Below are positions 17,566-26,398 of a stretch of 64,000 nt of DNA, piece by piece. A model generated the notes under the pieces. It ran no database searches and had not been told where the DNA came from. It saw nothing but the letters and a program-made list of their open reading frames with translations. The translations under genes and the position numbers were made by a program. Source of the DNA: Lachnospiraceae bacterium (lineage in GTDB: Bacteria; Bacillota; Clostridia; Lachnospirales; Lachnospiraceae); NCBI GenBank assembly GCA_030527645.1, contig JAUNAJ010000001.1:124001-188000 (forward strand), in the 5' to 3' direction. The stretch's first letter is position 1. Each line of letters starts with the position of its first letter.

Positions 17566-20373
17566 ATGCGCGCAGAACATCGTGTAATGGGAATTCTGGC
17601 TCATGTAGATGCCGGAAAAACAACCCTTTCAGAGGGAATCTTATATCTGACCGGAGCCATCCGGAAAATGGGTCGTGTGGATAATCAGGATGCCTTTCTG
17701 GATACCTTCGAAATGGAAAAGAAGCGTGGAATCACCATCTATTCCAAACAGGCAGAGTTTATGCTGGGCAATACAGGAATGACTCTTCTGGATACCCCCG
17801 GGCATGTGGATTTCTCTCCGGAGATGGAGCGTGCTCTGCAGGTGCTGGATACAGCAGTGCTGGTCATCAGCGGGGCAGACGGTGTGCAGGGGCAGGTACG
17901 GATCCTGTGGAAGCTTCTGCAGCATTATGGAATTCCCACATTTTTATTTGTAAATAAAATGGACCAGAACGGTACTGACAGGACTGCCCTTCTGGAGGAG
18001 ATTCAGCGGGAGCTGGACAGCCGCTGTCTGGATTTTGTCGGTGATCTGCAGTCTGAAGAGATGCAGGAAAATCTGGCACTCTGCAGAGAGGAGCTGATGG
18101 AGGCCTATCTGGAGGGAACTCCTGTAGCAAAGGAGGACATCCGCTCTCTGATCAGTGCAAGAGAGCTGTTTCCTGTTTTTTTCGGCTCAGCTCTCAGGAT
18201 GGAGGGACTGGAGGAATTTCTCAACGGGCTTCAGGAATATATGCCGGATAAACAGGTGCCGGAGGAGTTCGGAGCCAGAGTGTATAAAATATCCAGAGAT
18301 CCAAACGGAACCAGACTGACCTGGATCAAGGTGACAGGCGGTTCCCTGAAGGTAAAAAGCCTTCTGGAGGGTCAGAGGAAGGGCGAACCCTGGAAGGAGA
18401 AGATCGATCAGATCCGGATCTATTCCGGCTCCGGCTTCCGCCAGGTGCAGGAGGCGGCTGCAGGATCGATCTGTGCACTGACCGGTCTCACTGCCGCCTG
18501 GCCGGGAGAGGGGCTTGGAATGGAAAAGGACGGAGAGCAGGAGCTTCTGGAGCCGGTGCTCAATTATTCCGTTCTTCTGGAGGAAGGGGAGGACAGAACA
18601 AAGGCCCTTAAGATCTTCCGAATCCTGGAGGAGGAGGAACCCATGCTTCACGTGGGATACGAGGAAGCAACAGGAGAAATATCTGTATCCGTCATGGGAC
18701 AGGTGCAGATGGAGATCCTCACTCAGCAGCTGAAGGAGCGGTTCGGTCTGTCCGTGCAGTTCGGACCGGGCTCCATTGTATATAAGGAAACAATTTTGGC
18801 TCCGGTGGAGGGCATCGGTCATTTTGAACCTCTTCGTCATTATGCGGAGGTACATCTGCTGCTGGAGCCCGGAGAGCCGGGCAGCGGACTTGTATTTGAT
18901 TCTCTCTGCAGGGAGGATGTACTGGACAAGAACTGGCAGCGGCTGATCATGACCCATCTGGAGGAGAAGAAGCATAAGGGCGTTCTCACCGGATCGGAGC
19001 TCACGGATATGAAGATCACCATCCTTGCAGGCCGGGCGCATCAGAAGCATACAGAGGGCGGAGATTTCCGGCAGTCCACCTATCGTGCCGTCCGTCAGGG
19101 ACTTATGCAGGCAAAATCTGTTCTTCTGGAGCCGATCTACGAGTTCCGGATCGAACTGCCTCAGGAGTTTCTGGGGCGGGCATTGAATGATATATCTGTT
19201 CTGGGCGGCCAGACCGATGTGTCGGATTCCGACGGAAGTAAGGCAGTGGTCACAGGCTCCGCACCGGCGGCACTTCTGACCAATTATCAGGAGGAGCTGA
19301 CCGGATATTCCAGAGGACAGGGCAGGATCACTCTGTCACTGAAGGGCTATGCCCCCTGTCATAATGCAGAGGAGGTGCTGGAGGCAAAGGGCTATGATCC
19401 GGAGCTGGATACAGAGAATCCCAGCGGCTCGATCTTCTGTTCCCATGGAGCCGGTTTCTATGTTCCCTGGGATCTGGTGCCGGAGTATTGTCACGTGGAC
19501 AGCGGCTGGAGAAGCATGGACAGCCCGGAAGAGGACTCGAGGGACGCATTTGGCTATGGGGAAAATGCCTTTGAGTCTGTAAGAAAAAAGGATCCGGATG
19601 AGGAGCTGTCCTGGAAGGAAAGAGACCGCAGGATCGGTGCATCGGAGGCGGAGCTGGAGGAGATCTTCCGCCGCACCTATGGAAACTCTGACAGAGGCGA
19701 CGGGCAAAGTCTGCAGGGCAGACCGGGCTGGAAGCGTTCCAGGATCATAAAAGCAGACGGAATGTCCTATACCCAGAGCTCCGTCAACAGCGGTTTCAAG
19801 GCGGCAGAAAAGGCTGCTGCAAGGGAAGAAAAACGGTCAAGAGCTGCAAAAAGAGATCCGCAGGAGAAGGAGTTTCTTCTGGTGGATGGCTACAACATTA
19901 TCTTTTCCTGGGAGGATCTGAGACAGCTTTCCGAGAAGAATATCGATGCTGCCAGAGACCGTCTGCTGGATCTGATGTGTGATTACCAGGGCTACAAAAC
20001 ATGCACCCTCATCGTGGTGTTTGATGCCTATAAGGTAAAGGGCGGAACAGAGCATGTCATGAAGTATCACAACATTTATGCCGTCTATACAAAGGAAGCA
20101 GAAACAGCAGACCAGTATATAGAGAAGACCGTCCATGAGATCGGTCATAAGCACAAAGTCACAGTCGCCACCTCCGATGCGCTGGAGCAGATGATCATAT
20201 TAGGAGGAGGAGCAACCCGCCTGTCTGCCCAGGGACTGCTTGAAGAGGTGAATAGGATCTCCAGAGATATGAAAGAGGAATACACGAGGAAGACCGGCGT
20301 TTCTGGAAAGAATTATCTGCTGGACGGGATCGATCCGGAGACTGCAGAGCAGCTGAAAAGACTGGAGCAGTAA
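17566..20373 (+). CDS. EF-G/TetM-like translational GTPase fused to a YacP/Rae1-type NYN nuclease
   Basis: 935 residues. Residues 1-640 are a complete elongation-factor-G-like protein of the TetM group: G1 AHVDAGKTT, G2-region KKRGITI, G3 DTPGHVDF, G4 NKMD, then EF-G domains II-V (EFLGRALNDISVLGG is the domain V region). A charged linker follows (650-760). Residues about 768-915 are a NYN/PIN-like nuclease close to YacP/Rae1, with acidic residues in LLVDGYNIIF, IVVFDAYKVKGG and VTVATSDALEQ. Rae1 cuts mRNA in the ribosomal A site, and TetM-type factors bind there, so the fusion suggests GTPase-guided cleavage or rescue. AGGAGG lies 7 nt before the ATG. It is not evidence of tetracycline resistance. 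Confidence 0.9.
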   Translation: MRAEHRVMGILAHVDAGKTTLSEGILYLTGAIRKMGRVDNQDAFLDTFEMEKKRGITIYSKQAEFMLGNTGMTLLDTPGHVDFSPEMERALQVLDTAVLVISGADGVQGQVRILWKLLQHYGIPTFLFVNKMDQNGTDRTALLEEIQRELDSRCLDFVGDLQSEEMQENLALCREELMEAYLEGTPVAKEDIRSLISARELFPVFFGSALRMEGLEEFLNGLQEYMPDKQVPEEFGARVYKISRDPNGTRLTWIKVTGGSLKVKSLLEGQRKGEPWKEKIDQIRIYSGSGFRQVQEAAAGSICALTGLTAAWPGEGLGMEKDGEQELLEPVLNYSVLLEEGEDRTKALKIFRILEEEEPMLHVGYEEATGEISVSVMGQVQMEILTQQLKERFGLSVQFGPGSIVYKETILAPVEGIGHFEPLRHYAEVHLLLEPGEPGSGLVFDSLCREDVLDKNWQRLIMTHLEEKKHKGVLTGSELTDMKITILAGRAHQKHTEGGDFRQSTYRAVRQGLMQAKSVLLEPIYEFRIELPQEFLGRALNDISVLGGQTDVSDSDGSKAVVTGSAPAALLTNYQEELTGYSRGQGRITLSLKGYAPCHNAEEVLEAKGYDPELDTENPSGSIFCSHGAGFYVPWDLVPEYCHVDSGWRSMDSPEEDSRDAFGYGENAFESVRKKDPDEELSWKERDRRIGASEAELEEIFRRTYGNSDRGDGQSLQGRPGWKRSRIIKADGMSYTQSSVNSGFKAAEKAAAREEKRSRAAKRDPQEKEFLLVDGYNIIFSWEDLRQLSEKNIDAARDRLLDLMCDYQGYKTCTLIVVFDAYKVKGGTEHVMKYHNIYAVYTKEAETADQYIEKTVHEIGHKHKVTVATSDALEQMIILGGGATRLSAQGLLEEVNRISRDMKEEYTRKTGVSGKNYLLDGIDPETAEQLKRLEQ

Positions 20374-20431
20374 ATATATACAAAAGAAGCCGGTAAAAAT
20401 CCGCAGAATAATAGAAAATGCAGGAAACCAC

Positions 20432-20459
20432 TTGTCAGTTGCGGTTCCTGTGTTATACT
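20432..20459 (+). promoter_or_regulatory. Promoter of the folate operon
   Basis: TTGTCA (20432-20437) and TATACT (20454-20459) with a 16-bp spacer, about 30 bp upstream of the riboswitch. Confidence 0.75.
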
Positions 20460-20487
20460 AGGATTCGTAAAATATTAGTATAAATAA

Positions 20488-20585
20488 ATGCAAAATAGGA
20501 TCTCATGCGTCAAGTGTTCACTGGATGGGGAGTTGCCATGAAACGAAAAGGTTGTCTTACGGTATGAGATCTGCACCCGTTGCAA
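20488..20585 (+). promoter_or_regulatory. Tetrahydrofolate (THF) riboswitch
   Basis: The order of conserved blocks matches the folT/THF aptamer: an outer stem TGCAA (20489) with TTGCA (20580); stem GATCTCAT (20499-20506) with ATGAGATC (20564-20571); GCGTCAAGTG directly after the 5' arm; ACGGT before the 3' arm; and TGCACCCG behind it. It precedes folE and is followed by an intrinsic terminator, so folate binding probably stops transcription. Assignment is from memory of the consensus, not a covariance-model search. Confidence 0.8.
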
Positions 20586-20601
20586 TGTCGGATGAATGAT
20601 A

Positions 20602-20637
20602 AACATCCTGTATTGTTGAGGGATACAGGATGTTTTT
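20602..20637 (+). terminator. Riboswitch-controlled terminator
   Basis: A 12-bp stem AACATCCTGTAT / ATACAGGATGTT with a 9-nt loop and TTTTT, placed between the aptamer and folE. This is the expression platform. Confidence 0.85.
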
Positions 20638-20679
20638 GCATGTATTAATTCCCAAAATTCAGAAATGAGGGTATAGAGT

Positions 20680-21237
20680 ATGATCGATGAGAAAAAGGTA
20701 GAAGAGGCGGTTCGTCTTTTTCTTGAAGGAATCGGAGAGGATCCCCAGAGAGAGGGTCTGCTGGAAACTCCGAATCGGGTAGCCAGAATGTGCAATCAGA
20801 TCTTCGGAGGTCTGGAGCAGTCACCGGAGACCCATCTGGCAAAGCAGTTTGACTGTCTGGACAACAATATGGTAGTAGAGAAGGATATTACCTTCTATTC
20901 AGCCTGCGAGCACCATCTTCTTCCGTTTTACGGAAAGGCGCATATTGCCTATATTCCGGATGGAAAGGTTGCGGGCCTTAGTAAGCTTGCCAGAACCGTG
21001 GAGGTCTATGCAAGACGGCCCCAGATTCAGGAAAATCTTTCTGCTCAGGTAGCAGATGCCCTGGAAAAATATCTGAAACCCAAGGGTGTGATGGTAATGA
21101 TCGAGGCAGAGCATATGTGCATGACCATGCGCGGCGTGCAGAAGCCTGGTTCAAAAACAGTTACAACTGTTACCAGAGGCGTATTTACAGAGGATTTCAA
21201 TCTTCAGATCGCCTTTATGAATATGGTGAAGAACTGA
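20680..21237 (+). CDS. folE: GTP cyclohydrolase I
   Basis: 185 residues, standard length. It converts GTP to 7,8-dihydroneopterin triphosphate, the first step of folate synthesis. Zinc and active-site motifs are present: [20 protein letters not shown] with the Cys and His ligands, [19 protein letters not shown], and [17 protein letters not shown] with the third zinc cysteine. First gene of the folate operon, downstream of a THF riboswitch and terminator. The HD hydrolase gene starts 1 nt after its stop codon. Confidence 0.97.
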   Translation: MIDEKKVEEAVRLFLEGIGEDPQREGLLETPNRVARMCNQIFGGLEQSPETHLAKQFDCLDNNMVVEKDITFYSACEHHLLPFYGKAHIAYIPDGKVAGLSKLARTVEVYARRPQIQENLSAQVADALEKYLKPKGVMVMIEAEHMCMTMRGVQKPGSKTVTTVTRGVFTEDFNLQIAFMNMVKN

Positions 21238-21238
21238 T

Positions 21239-21739
21239 ATGAGCTTTCAGAAGGACGACCGGATCAATCAGATCTGGAACCATCCTGTTTATCAGGAGCA
21301 GTATCGGATTTTGCAGGAAGTTGAAAAAACAAGGGTGTTCTGCGGTCATTCGCTGGAGCATTTTCTTTCTGTGGCACGACTGATGTGGATCTATAATCTG
21401 GAACAAAAGGCAGGACTGGATAAGGAACAGGTCTATGCCGCTGCATTGCTTCATGATATCGGACGCGGCATGCAGTACAAAGAGGGGATTCCCCACGAGA
21501 AAGCCGGCATCGAGCTTGCAGAGCGGATCCTTCCGGACTGCGGCTTTCAGAAGGATGAGATCCGTTCGATCGTGTCTGCCATTGCATCCCACAGAGGAAG
21601 TAATGAGGCTGGGGAAAAGAATTTTCTTGGCGAACTTCTGTATCGGGCAGACAAGGCATGCAGAAACTGTATGATCTGCTCCGCGGAACCGGAATGTAAC
21701 TGGCCGGAGGAGAAAAAGAACCGGGTGCTCCGGGACTGA
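21239..21739 (+). CDS. HD-domain phosphohydrolase in the folate operon
   Basis: 166 residues. The HD metal site is complete: CGHSLEHF (first His), ALLHDIGRG (His-Asp), IASHRGS and the final Asp in YRADKACR. The C terminus has a small cysteine cluster, CRNCMICSAEPEC. The gene starts 1 nt after the folE stop and is followed by folP, so it is co-translated with folate enzymes. Between FolE and FolB, dihydroneopterin triphosphate must lose its phosphates, and the window holds no Nudix enzyme for this. I infer that this HD protein may do it, by analogy with the archaeal HD protein MptB, which acts on a related pterin. Not shown by sequence alone. Confidence 0.8.
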   Translation: MSFQKDDRINQIWNHPVYQEQYRILQEVEKTRVFCGHSLEHFLSVARLMWIYNLEQKAGLDKEQVYAAALLHDIGRGMQYKEGIPHEKAGIELAERILPDCGFQKDEIRSIVSAIASHRGSNEAGEKNFLGELLYRADKACRNCMICSAEPECNWPEEKKNRVLRD

Positions 21740-21764
21740 AGGATATACTGTGAATGAAACTGAT

Positions 21765-21795
21765 ACGGGACCGGGATCTTCCCGGTCCCGTTTAT
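21765..21795 (+). terminator. Intra-operon hairpin
   Basis: A 12-bp perfect GC-rich stem ACGGGACCGGGA / TCCCGGTCCCGT, loop TCT, followed by TTTATC. It lies between the HD gene and folP and may lower read-through or protect mRNA ends. Confidence 0.55.
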
Positions 21796-21820
21796 CTCAG
21801 GAAAAGAAAGGAAAAAACAG

Positions 21821-22630
21821 ATGATGCAGATTGGTAATAAGCAGTTTGATGTGAAGAACGAAACCTATATCATGGGAATTCTGAATGTTACACCGGATTC
21901 CTTTTCAGACGGTGGAAAATTTAATACTCTGGACGCGGCTCTTTTTCATGCGGAGGAAATGATACGTGACGGAGCGGCAATTGTAGATGTGGGAGGTGAA
22001 TCCACCAGACCCGGATACCAGAAAATTTCCGATGAAGAGGAGATTGAAAGAGTCTGTCCGGTTATTGAAGGAATCAGATCCAGACTGGATACAGTGATCT
22101 CTATTGATACCTATAAAAGTGCTGTTGCGAAGGCAGCTCTGGCCAGCGGTGCCGATATTGTCAATGATGTATGGGGCTTTAAAGCGGATCCGGAGATCGC
22201 GAATGTGACTGCAAAAGCAGGAGCTGCCTGCATTCTCATGCATAACAAGGCAGAGGCGGTTTACAATAACTTCATGGAGGATATGAAGCAGGAGCTTCGG
22301 GAATCCATTGCGATCGCAAAGGCGGCAGGTGTGCAGGATGACAGAATCATCGTAGATCCCGGCGTAGGATTCGGAAAGAGCTATGAGAACAATCTGGAAG
22401 CCATCGCCCAGGTCCAGCAGCTGAAGGAGCTGGGTTATCCGGTGCTTCTGGCAACCTCCAGAAAATCTGTTATCGGACTGACACTGGATCTGCCCTCTGA
22501 TCAGAGAGTAGAGGGTACGCTGGTGACCAGCGTGTACGGTGTACAGAAGGGCTGCGCTTTTGTTCGTGTTCATGATATTAAGGAGAATGCCCGTGCCATT
22601 GCAATGACAAAAGCACTGATGCGTTTCTGA
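21821..22630 (+). CDS. folP: Dihydropteroate synthase
   Basis: 269 residues. It joins 6-hydroxymethyl-dihydropterin pyrophosphate with p-aminobenzoate; target of sulfonamides. All signatures are visible: MGILNVTPDSFSDGG at the N terminus (sulfonamide-site loop), VDVGGESTRPGYQ, ISIDTYKSAVAKAAL, DPGVGFGKSYENN and LLATSRKSVIG. An AAAGGA lies 8 nt before the first of two adjacent ATG codons. folB-folK follows after 14 bp. Confidence 0.97.
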   Translation: MMQIGNKQFDVKNETYIMGILNVTPDSFSDGGKFNTLDAALFHAEEMIRDGAAIVDVGGESTRPGYQKISDEEEIERVCPVIEGIRSRLDTVISIDTYKSAVAKAALASGADIVNDVWGFKADPEIANVTAKAGAACILMHNKAEAVYNNFMEDMKQELRESIAIAKAAGVQDDRIIVDPGVGFGKSYENNLEAIAQVQQLKELGYPVLLATSRKSVIGLTLDLPSDQRVEGTLVTSVYGVQKGCAFVRVHDIKENARAIAMTKALMRF

Positions 22631-22644
22631 GAAAGGCAGTACAT

Positions 22645-23481
22645 ATGGATAAGATCATGATTAAAAATCTGGAGATCTTCGCTAATCACGGGGTGTTTCC
22701 GGAGGAAACAGCATTGGGACAGAAGTTTATCATCAGTGCTGTTCTGTTTACAGATACAAGAAAAGCAGGGAAGACGGATGATCTGACAGCTTCGATCCAT
22801 TATGGAGAGGTGAGTGCAAGAATCACGGAATTTGTGCAGGGACATACCTTTCTTCTTCTGGAGCGGCTGCTGGAGGAACTGGCAAGGGATCTTCTCCTGA
22901 ACTATGATCTGCTGCAGCAGGTGACGCTGGAGGTGAAGAAGCCCTGGGCACCGGTGCATCTTCCTCTGGAAACTGTCTCAGTGGAGATCACCAGGGGATG
23001 GCACAGAGCCTATATTGCCTGCGGCTCAAATATGGGAGATAAGGAAAGCTATCTTAAGACCGGGGTGGAGCAGCTTGCTGCATCGGAGGACTGCAGAGTG
23101 AAGCGGGTATCCGACTTTATTACAACAGCACCCTATGGATATGTGGAGCAGGATGATTTCCTCAATGGTGTAATGGAGGTGGAAACTCTTCTTACGCCGG
23201 AGGAGCTGCTGGATCTGCTTCACGAGATCGAGCAGAATGCCAATCGTGTCAGGGAGATCCACTGGGGACCGAGAACACTGGATCTGGATATCCTCTTTTA
23301 CGACGATCTGATACTGGATACAGAGGATCTTCACATTCCGCATATCGACCTGTATAAGCGGGACTTTGTTCTGAAACCAATGGATCAGATCGCCCCCTGG
23401 TACCGCCACCCGGTTCTGAACCGGACCATCCGGGAATTGTGGGAGGAACTGCAGAACAGCGCCGGCGAAAAAGTTGAGTGA
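22645..23481 (+). CDS. folK: Bifunctional dihydroneopterin aldolase / HPPK
   Basis: 278 residues formed by a FolB domain (1-115; MIKNLEIFANHGVFPEE, then the C-terminal EVKKPWAPV) fused to a FolK domain (118-278; AYIACGSNMGDKESYL, RVREIHWGPRTLDLDILFYD, and HPVLNRTIREL). FolB splits dihydroneopterin to 6-hydroxymethyl-dihydropterin and FolK pyrophosphorylates it with ATP, giving the FolP substrate. FolB-FolK fusions are common in Clostridia. GAAAGG precedes the ATG by 8 nt. With folE, the HD gene and folP it makes a nearly complete pterin branch; folC is not in the window. Confidence 0.95.
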   Translation: MDKIMIKNLEIFANHGVFPEETALGQKFIISAVLFTDTRKAGKTDDLTASIHYGEVSARITEFVQGHTFLLLERLLEELARDLLLNYDLLQQVTLEVKKPWAPVHLPLETVSVEITRGWHRAYIACGSNMGDKESYLKTGVEQLAASEDCRVKRVSDFITTAPYGYVEQDDFLNGVMEVETLLTPEELLDLLHEIEQNANRVREIHWGPRTLDLDILFYDDLILDTEDLHIPHIDLYKRDFVLKPMDQIAPWYRHPVLNRTIRELWEELQNSAGEKVE

Positions 23482-23553
23482 GCAGCTGTTTGAAAGAGAA
23501 ATCCGGTCATGGTCTGTCTGACCGGGTGTCTAAGAACTGAGACAGGAAAAATC

Positions 23554-24486
23554 ATGCTGAAAGAAGATATTTTATTTGTATTGGAAAGCAATCGCGAAGT
23601 GCCGATATCCGGTCAGGAGCTGGCGGATCGGTTTCATGTTTCCAGAAATGCTGTATGGAAGGTGATCAACAGTCTGAAGCAGGAAGGCTATCCCATTCGC
23701 TCGCAGCGTAACAAAGGCTACTCTCTGGGAACGGTGGATATTCTCTCGAAGGAGGGGATTCTGGCTGAGTTACATGGAGCATGTCCGGAGCTGGAGATCC
23801 GGGTGCTTCAGGAGACGGATTCTACCAACAATGAGGCCAAGAGGATGCTTGCCTCCGGATTCTCCGGCAATGCGCTGGTAGCTGCAGAGACCCAGAGCAT
23901 GGGAAGAGGGAGAAAGGGAAAATCCTTTTATTCACCGGCGGGGACGGGAATATACCTGTCTCTGATCCTGCAAGGTGATGAGATCACCAATCAGGTTTCC
24001 ATGCTGACGATTGTTGCTGCCTGTGCTGTAGTACGGGCGCTTCAGAAACATACAGAGGATCCGATCCGTCTGAAGTGGGTCAACGATCTGTTTGTGGGGA
24101 ATAAAAAGGCAGGGGGCATCCTCAGCGAGGCTACCTTCGATCTGGAGAGCGGGAAAACGGAGGCGGTAGTGATCGGAATCGGCATCAACCTTTTTGCAGC
24201 AGCTTTTCCGGATGAGCTGGCGCAAAGGGCTGTCTCTGTTCATACGGATGCTTCCAGAAATGCTCTGATCGCTGAAATTACAAGAGAGCTTCTGGCGGCA
24301 GACTGGTCACGGCCGGAGAGGGAGCTGCCCTTTTATCGAGAGCATTCCATGGTTCCGGGAAGAGAAATACAGTACATGGGTGAGACGGTAACTGCTCTGG
24401 AGATCGATGAGACCGGCGGTCTGCTGATCCGTCACAGGAATGGCGGAACAGAGGTGATACACGGGGGGAATATTACACTACTTTAA
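23554..24486 (+). CDS. birA: Biotin-[acetyl-CoA-carboxylase] ligase / biotin repressor
   Basis: 310 residues from the ATG at 23554 (AGGAAA 5 nt upstream); in-frame starts further up would extend past the normal N terminus. The first 65 residues are a winged helix (ELADRFHVSRNAVWKVINSL), so it probably also represses biotin genes. The ligase domain has the biotinyl-AMP loop GRGRKGKSFYSP, the KWVNDL motif and a short SH3-like C-terminal domain (EIDETGGLLIRH). It follows the folate operon by about 70 bp and may be on the same transcript. Confidence 0.93.
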   Translation: MLKEDILFVLESNREVPISGQELADRFHVSRNAVWKVINSLKQEGYPIRSQRNKGYSLGTVDILSKEGILAELHGACPELEIRVLQETDSTNNEAKRMLASGFSGNALVAAETQSMGRGRKGKSFYSPAGTGIYLSLILQGDEITNQVSMLTIVAACAVVRALQKHTEDPIRLKWVNDLFVGNKKAGGILSEATFDLESGKTEAVVIGIGINLFAAAFPDELAQRAVSVHTDASRNALIAEITRELLAADWSRPERELPFYREHSMVPGREIQYMGETVTALEIDETGGLLIRHRNGGTEVIHGGNITLL

Positions 24487-24544
24487 AAATAATGTGAAAC
24501 CAGGAAGAAAGGGTGCAGCTGGCTGCTGCACAGAGTGTACGATT

Positions 24545-24916
24545 ATGGAAAACTGTTATCGGTATTATTGCAACAAAGCATGTGAATATTATCCCTGCCA
24601 CACAGGCATTGAGGAATTTAACTGCATGTTCTGTTTCTGTCCCTTCTATATCAGTGAGAAATGTCCGGGCGATCCGGTGTTTCTGAATAAGAACGGGAAG
24701 ATCATCAAGGACTGCTCCGGCTGTGTGTTTCCCCATATACCGGAGAACTATGATGTGATCATGAAATGGGTAAGTCATGCCATCAAAACCAGAGAATACA
24801 GTGATGAGATCAAAGCGAAGGCCATTCCGTTTGACCAGAGGCTGCATGCCTCTGATTCAGAACCGGAAGACGGAATAAATGGACAGCATGGAGATGTAAA
24901 ATCCGATGAAGCATGA
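24545..24916 (+). CDS. Cysteine-rich small domain protein
   Basis: About 123 residues; matches the cysteine-rich small domain family (PF04071 type): MENCYRYYCNKACEYYPCH, FNCMFCFCPFY and KDCSGC provide nine or more cysteines likely to bind metal. The C-terminal 40 residues are polar and variable. The start is uncertain: the ATG at 24545 gives the usual family N terminus, while a GTG at 24494 would add 17 residues; neither has a strong ribosome site. It lies 58 bp after birA and overlaps the next gene by 11 bp. Members often sit near cobalamin genes elsewhere; none is here. Function unknown. Confidence 0.75.
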   Translation: MENCYRYYCNKACEYYPCHTGIEEFNCMFCFCPFYISEKCPGDPVFLNKNGKIIKDCSGCVFPHIPENYDVIMKWVSHAIKTREYSDEIKAKAIPFDQRLHASDSEPEDGINGQHGDVKSDEA

Positions 24917-25703
24917 ACAGAAGCCGGGAAGAGTGATCATGAATTTTACGGGAGTTTATGACGATCTTTCCGAAGAGAAGGTGCTGTATTTTACAGATCT
25001 GGAGGGAACAGACGGATACTGTTCTGAAGAAGCAAAGCAGGTGATCCGGGAGAGGATCCGGGAGTATCCCGCGGAGGGTATTCATTATCTGGATTCGGGG
25101 AATTATCACTATCTGTCGGAACTCTGGCTGGAGAAGATCCGTCAGCCCTTTCAGCTTGCCATGCTGGATCATCACACGGACATGCAGCCTTCCGCCCTGC
25201 TGCCGCTGACCAGCTGCGGAAACTGGCTTCTGGAGTGTCTGGATACGAACCGGTTCCTGAAAAAGGTCTGGCTCATCGGGCCGCCGAAGGAATCCTTTGC
25301 AGAGCTGACAGCAGAAGACAGAGCGAGAGTATGCTTCATTGAGCAGGAGCAGGCAGACAGGGGCTGCATTGAGGAACTAATGAGTGGATTTGATCCGCGG
25401 CTTCCTGTATATCTGTCGGTTGACAAGGATATTCTTTCGGAGGATGTGCTGTCCACCAACTGGGATCAGGGAAGTATGACACTGGAACGGCTGAAGGAAT
25501 GGATCGGTTTCTTTGCCGGTCACGGAACCATCATCGGAATGGATCTCTGCGGAGAAGAGGTGCATAACGAATTCAGGCATGTTTCTGAAGGGTATTCTGA
25601 CCGGCTTCGGACAGATGAGGGAAAAGGTTCCGGAACTGAGATAAATCGTGAACTTGAGACAATGCTGGCGGCTGTTGAATCAGGACCGGCTGAAGCGAAG
25701 TGA
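24906..25703 (+). CDS. Arginase/agmatinase-fold protein
   Basis: 265 residues of the ureohydrolase superfamily. Metal ligands of the dinuclear site can be followed: a His in SGNYHYLSELW, the DHHTD cluster in AMLDHHTDMQPS, and two Asp in YLSVDKDIL. The usual GGDHS and SxDxDxxDP motifs are altered, and the protein is shorter than arginase (about 300), so the substrate may not be arginine or agmatine. The start at 24906 overlaps the previous stop and has GGAG 10 nt upstream; an ATG at 24939 with GGAAGAG is an alternative. Role unknown. Confidence 0.75.
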   Translation: MKHEQKPGRVIMNFTGVYDDLSEEKVLYFTDLEGTDGYCSEEAKQVIRERIREYPAEGIHYLDSGNYHYLSELWLEKIRQPFQLAMLDHHTDMQPSALLPLTSCGNWLLECLDTNRFLKKVWLIGPPKESFAELTAEDRARVCFIEQEQADRGCIEELMSGFDPRLPVYLSVDKDILSEDVLSTNWDQGSMTLERLKEWIGFFAGHGTIIGMDLCGEEVHNEFRHVSEGYSDRLRTDEGKGSGTEINRELETMLAAVESGPAEAK

Positions 25704-25708
25704 AGTCA

Positions 25709-25765
25709 CTTCGGTCGGTGCTTATGCAGGTCCACTGGATCTGCACGCCCTGCGCCAGATCTCGC
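25709..25765 (-). repeat. Dispersed repeat family C, copy 1
   Basis: Read on the minus strand this begins GCGAGATCTGGCGCAGGGCG and ends GCACCGACCGAAG. It matches 51411-51465 on the plus strand almost end to end, with one 2-nt gap. It lies just behind the arginase-like gene. Confidence 0.7.
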
Positions 25766-25824
25766 GAGCGCGACTTGAATATTGACAGGAACAGGTAATA
25801 AAGCGGAAAAACGGAGGAAAAACA

Positions 25825-26370
25825 ATGAAGTACGGAAAAGACACAATCGCAGAGGATGTTCTGGAACTGGGATTTTCCCATGCAGGACTGGCAGAGGTAT
25901 CTACTTTGAAGGTCATGCCGGAGGTACGGGATATGTGTGCGGTGGACAAATGCCGCGCCTATAACAGAACCTGGACCTGTCCGCCCGGCTGCGGAACCCT
26001 GGAGGAATGCGATGCAAAAATGAAGAAGTACGACTGGGGTGTACTGGTCCAGACTACAGCAGAGCTGGAGGACTCCATGGATTACGAGGCTATGATGGAG
26101 GCAAATGACCAGCAGAAGGAGAACAGCAAAAAACTGCTGAAGGAGCTGCGTGAGGTTTATCCGGATGTTTTGGCTCTTTGCAGTGCCGGCTGCGATATCT
26201 GTACGACCTGTACCTTCCCCGATGCCCCCTGCAGATTTCCTGACAAGGCACTTTCTGCCATGGAGGGCTACGGCCTGCTGGTCAGCGATGTCTGCAAGCA
26301 GAATGATCTGAAGTACTATTACGGTCCCAATACAGTGACCTATACGGCACTGTTTCTGATCCGTGAGTGA
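25825..26370 (+). CDS. DUF2284 metal-binding protein
   Basis: 181 residues with the DUF2284 cysteine pattern: CAVDKCRAYNRTWTCPPGCG near the N terminus and LCSAGCDICTTCTFPDAPCR near residue 120, which probably bind an iron-sulfur cluster or zinc. The C terminus KYYYGPNTVTYTALFLI is typical. An ACGGAGG site lies 7 nt before the ATG. It stands alone in front of the hydrogenase terminator. Biochemical role unknown. Confidence 0.88.
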   Translation: MKYGKDTIAEDVLELGFSHAGLAEVSTLKVMPEVRDMCAVDKCRAYNRTWTCPPGCGTLEECDAKMKKYDWGVLVQTTAELEDSMDYEAMMEANDQQKENSKKLLKELREVYPDVLALCSAGCDICTTCTFPDAPCRFPDKALSAMEGYGLLVSDVCKQNDLKYYYGPNTVTYTALFLIRE

Positions 26371-26398
26371 CGGATCTCCGTCACCTCAGTCGGGGATC

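Noticed and set aside
17566-20373. Tetracycline resistance gene (tetM/tetO type)
   Set aside because: It has TetM-like GTPase domains but is about 300 residues longer, ends in a NYN nuclease and shows no mobile-element context. It looks like a native translation factor.
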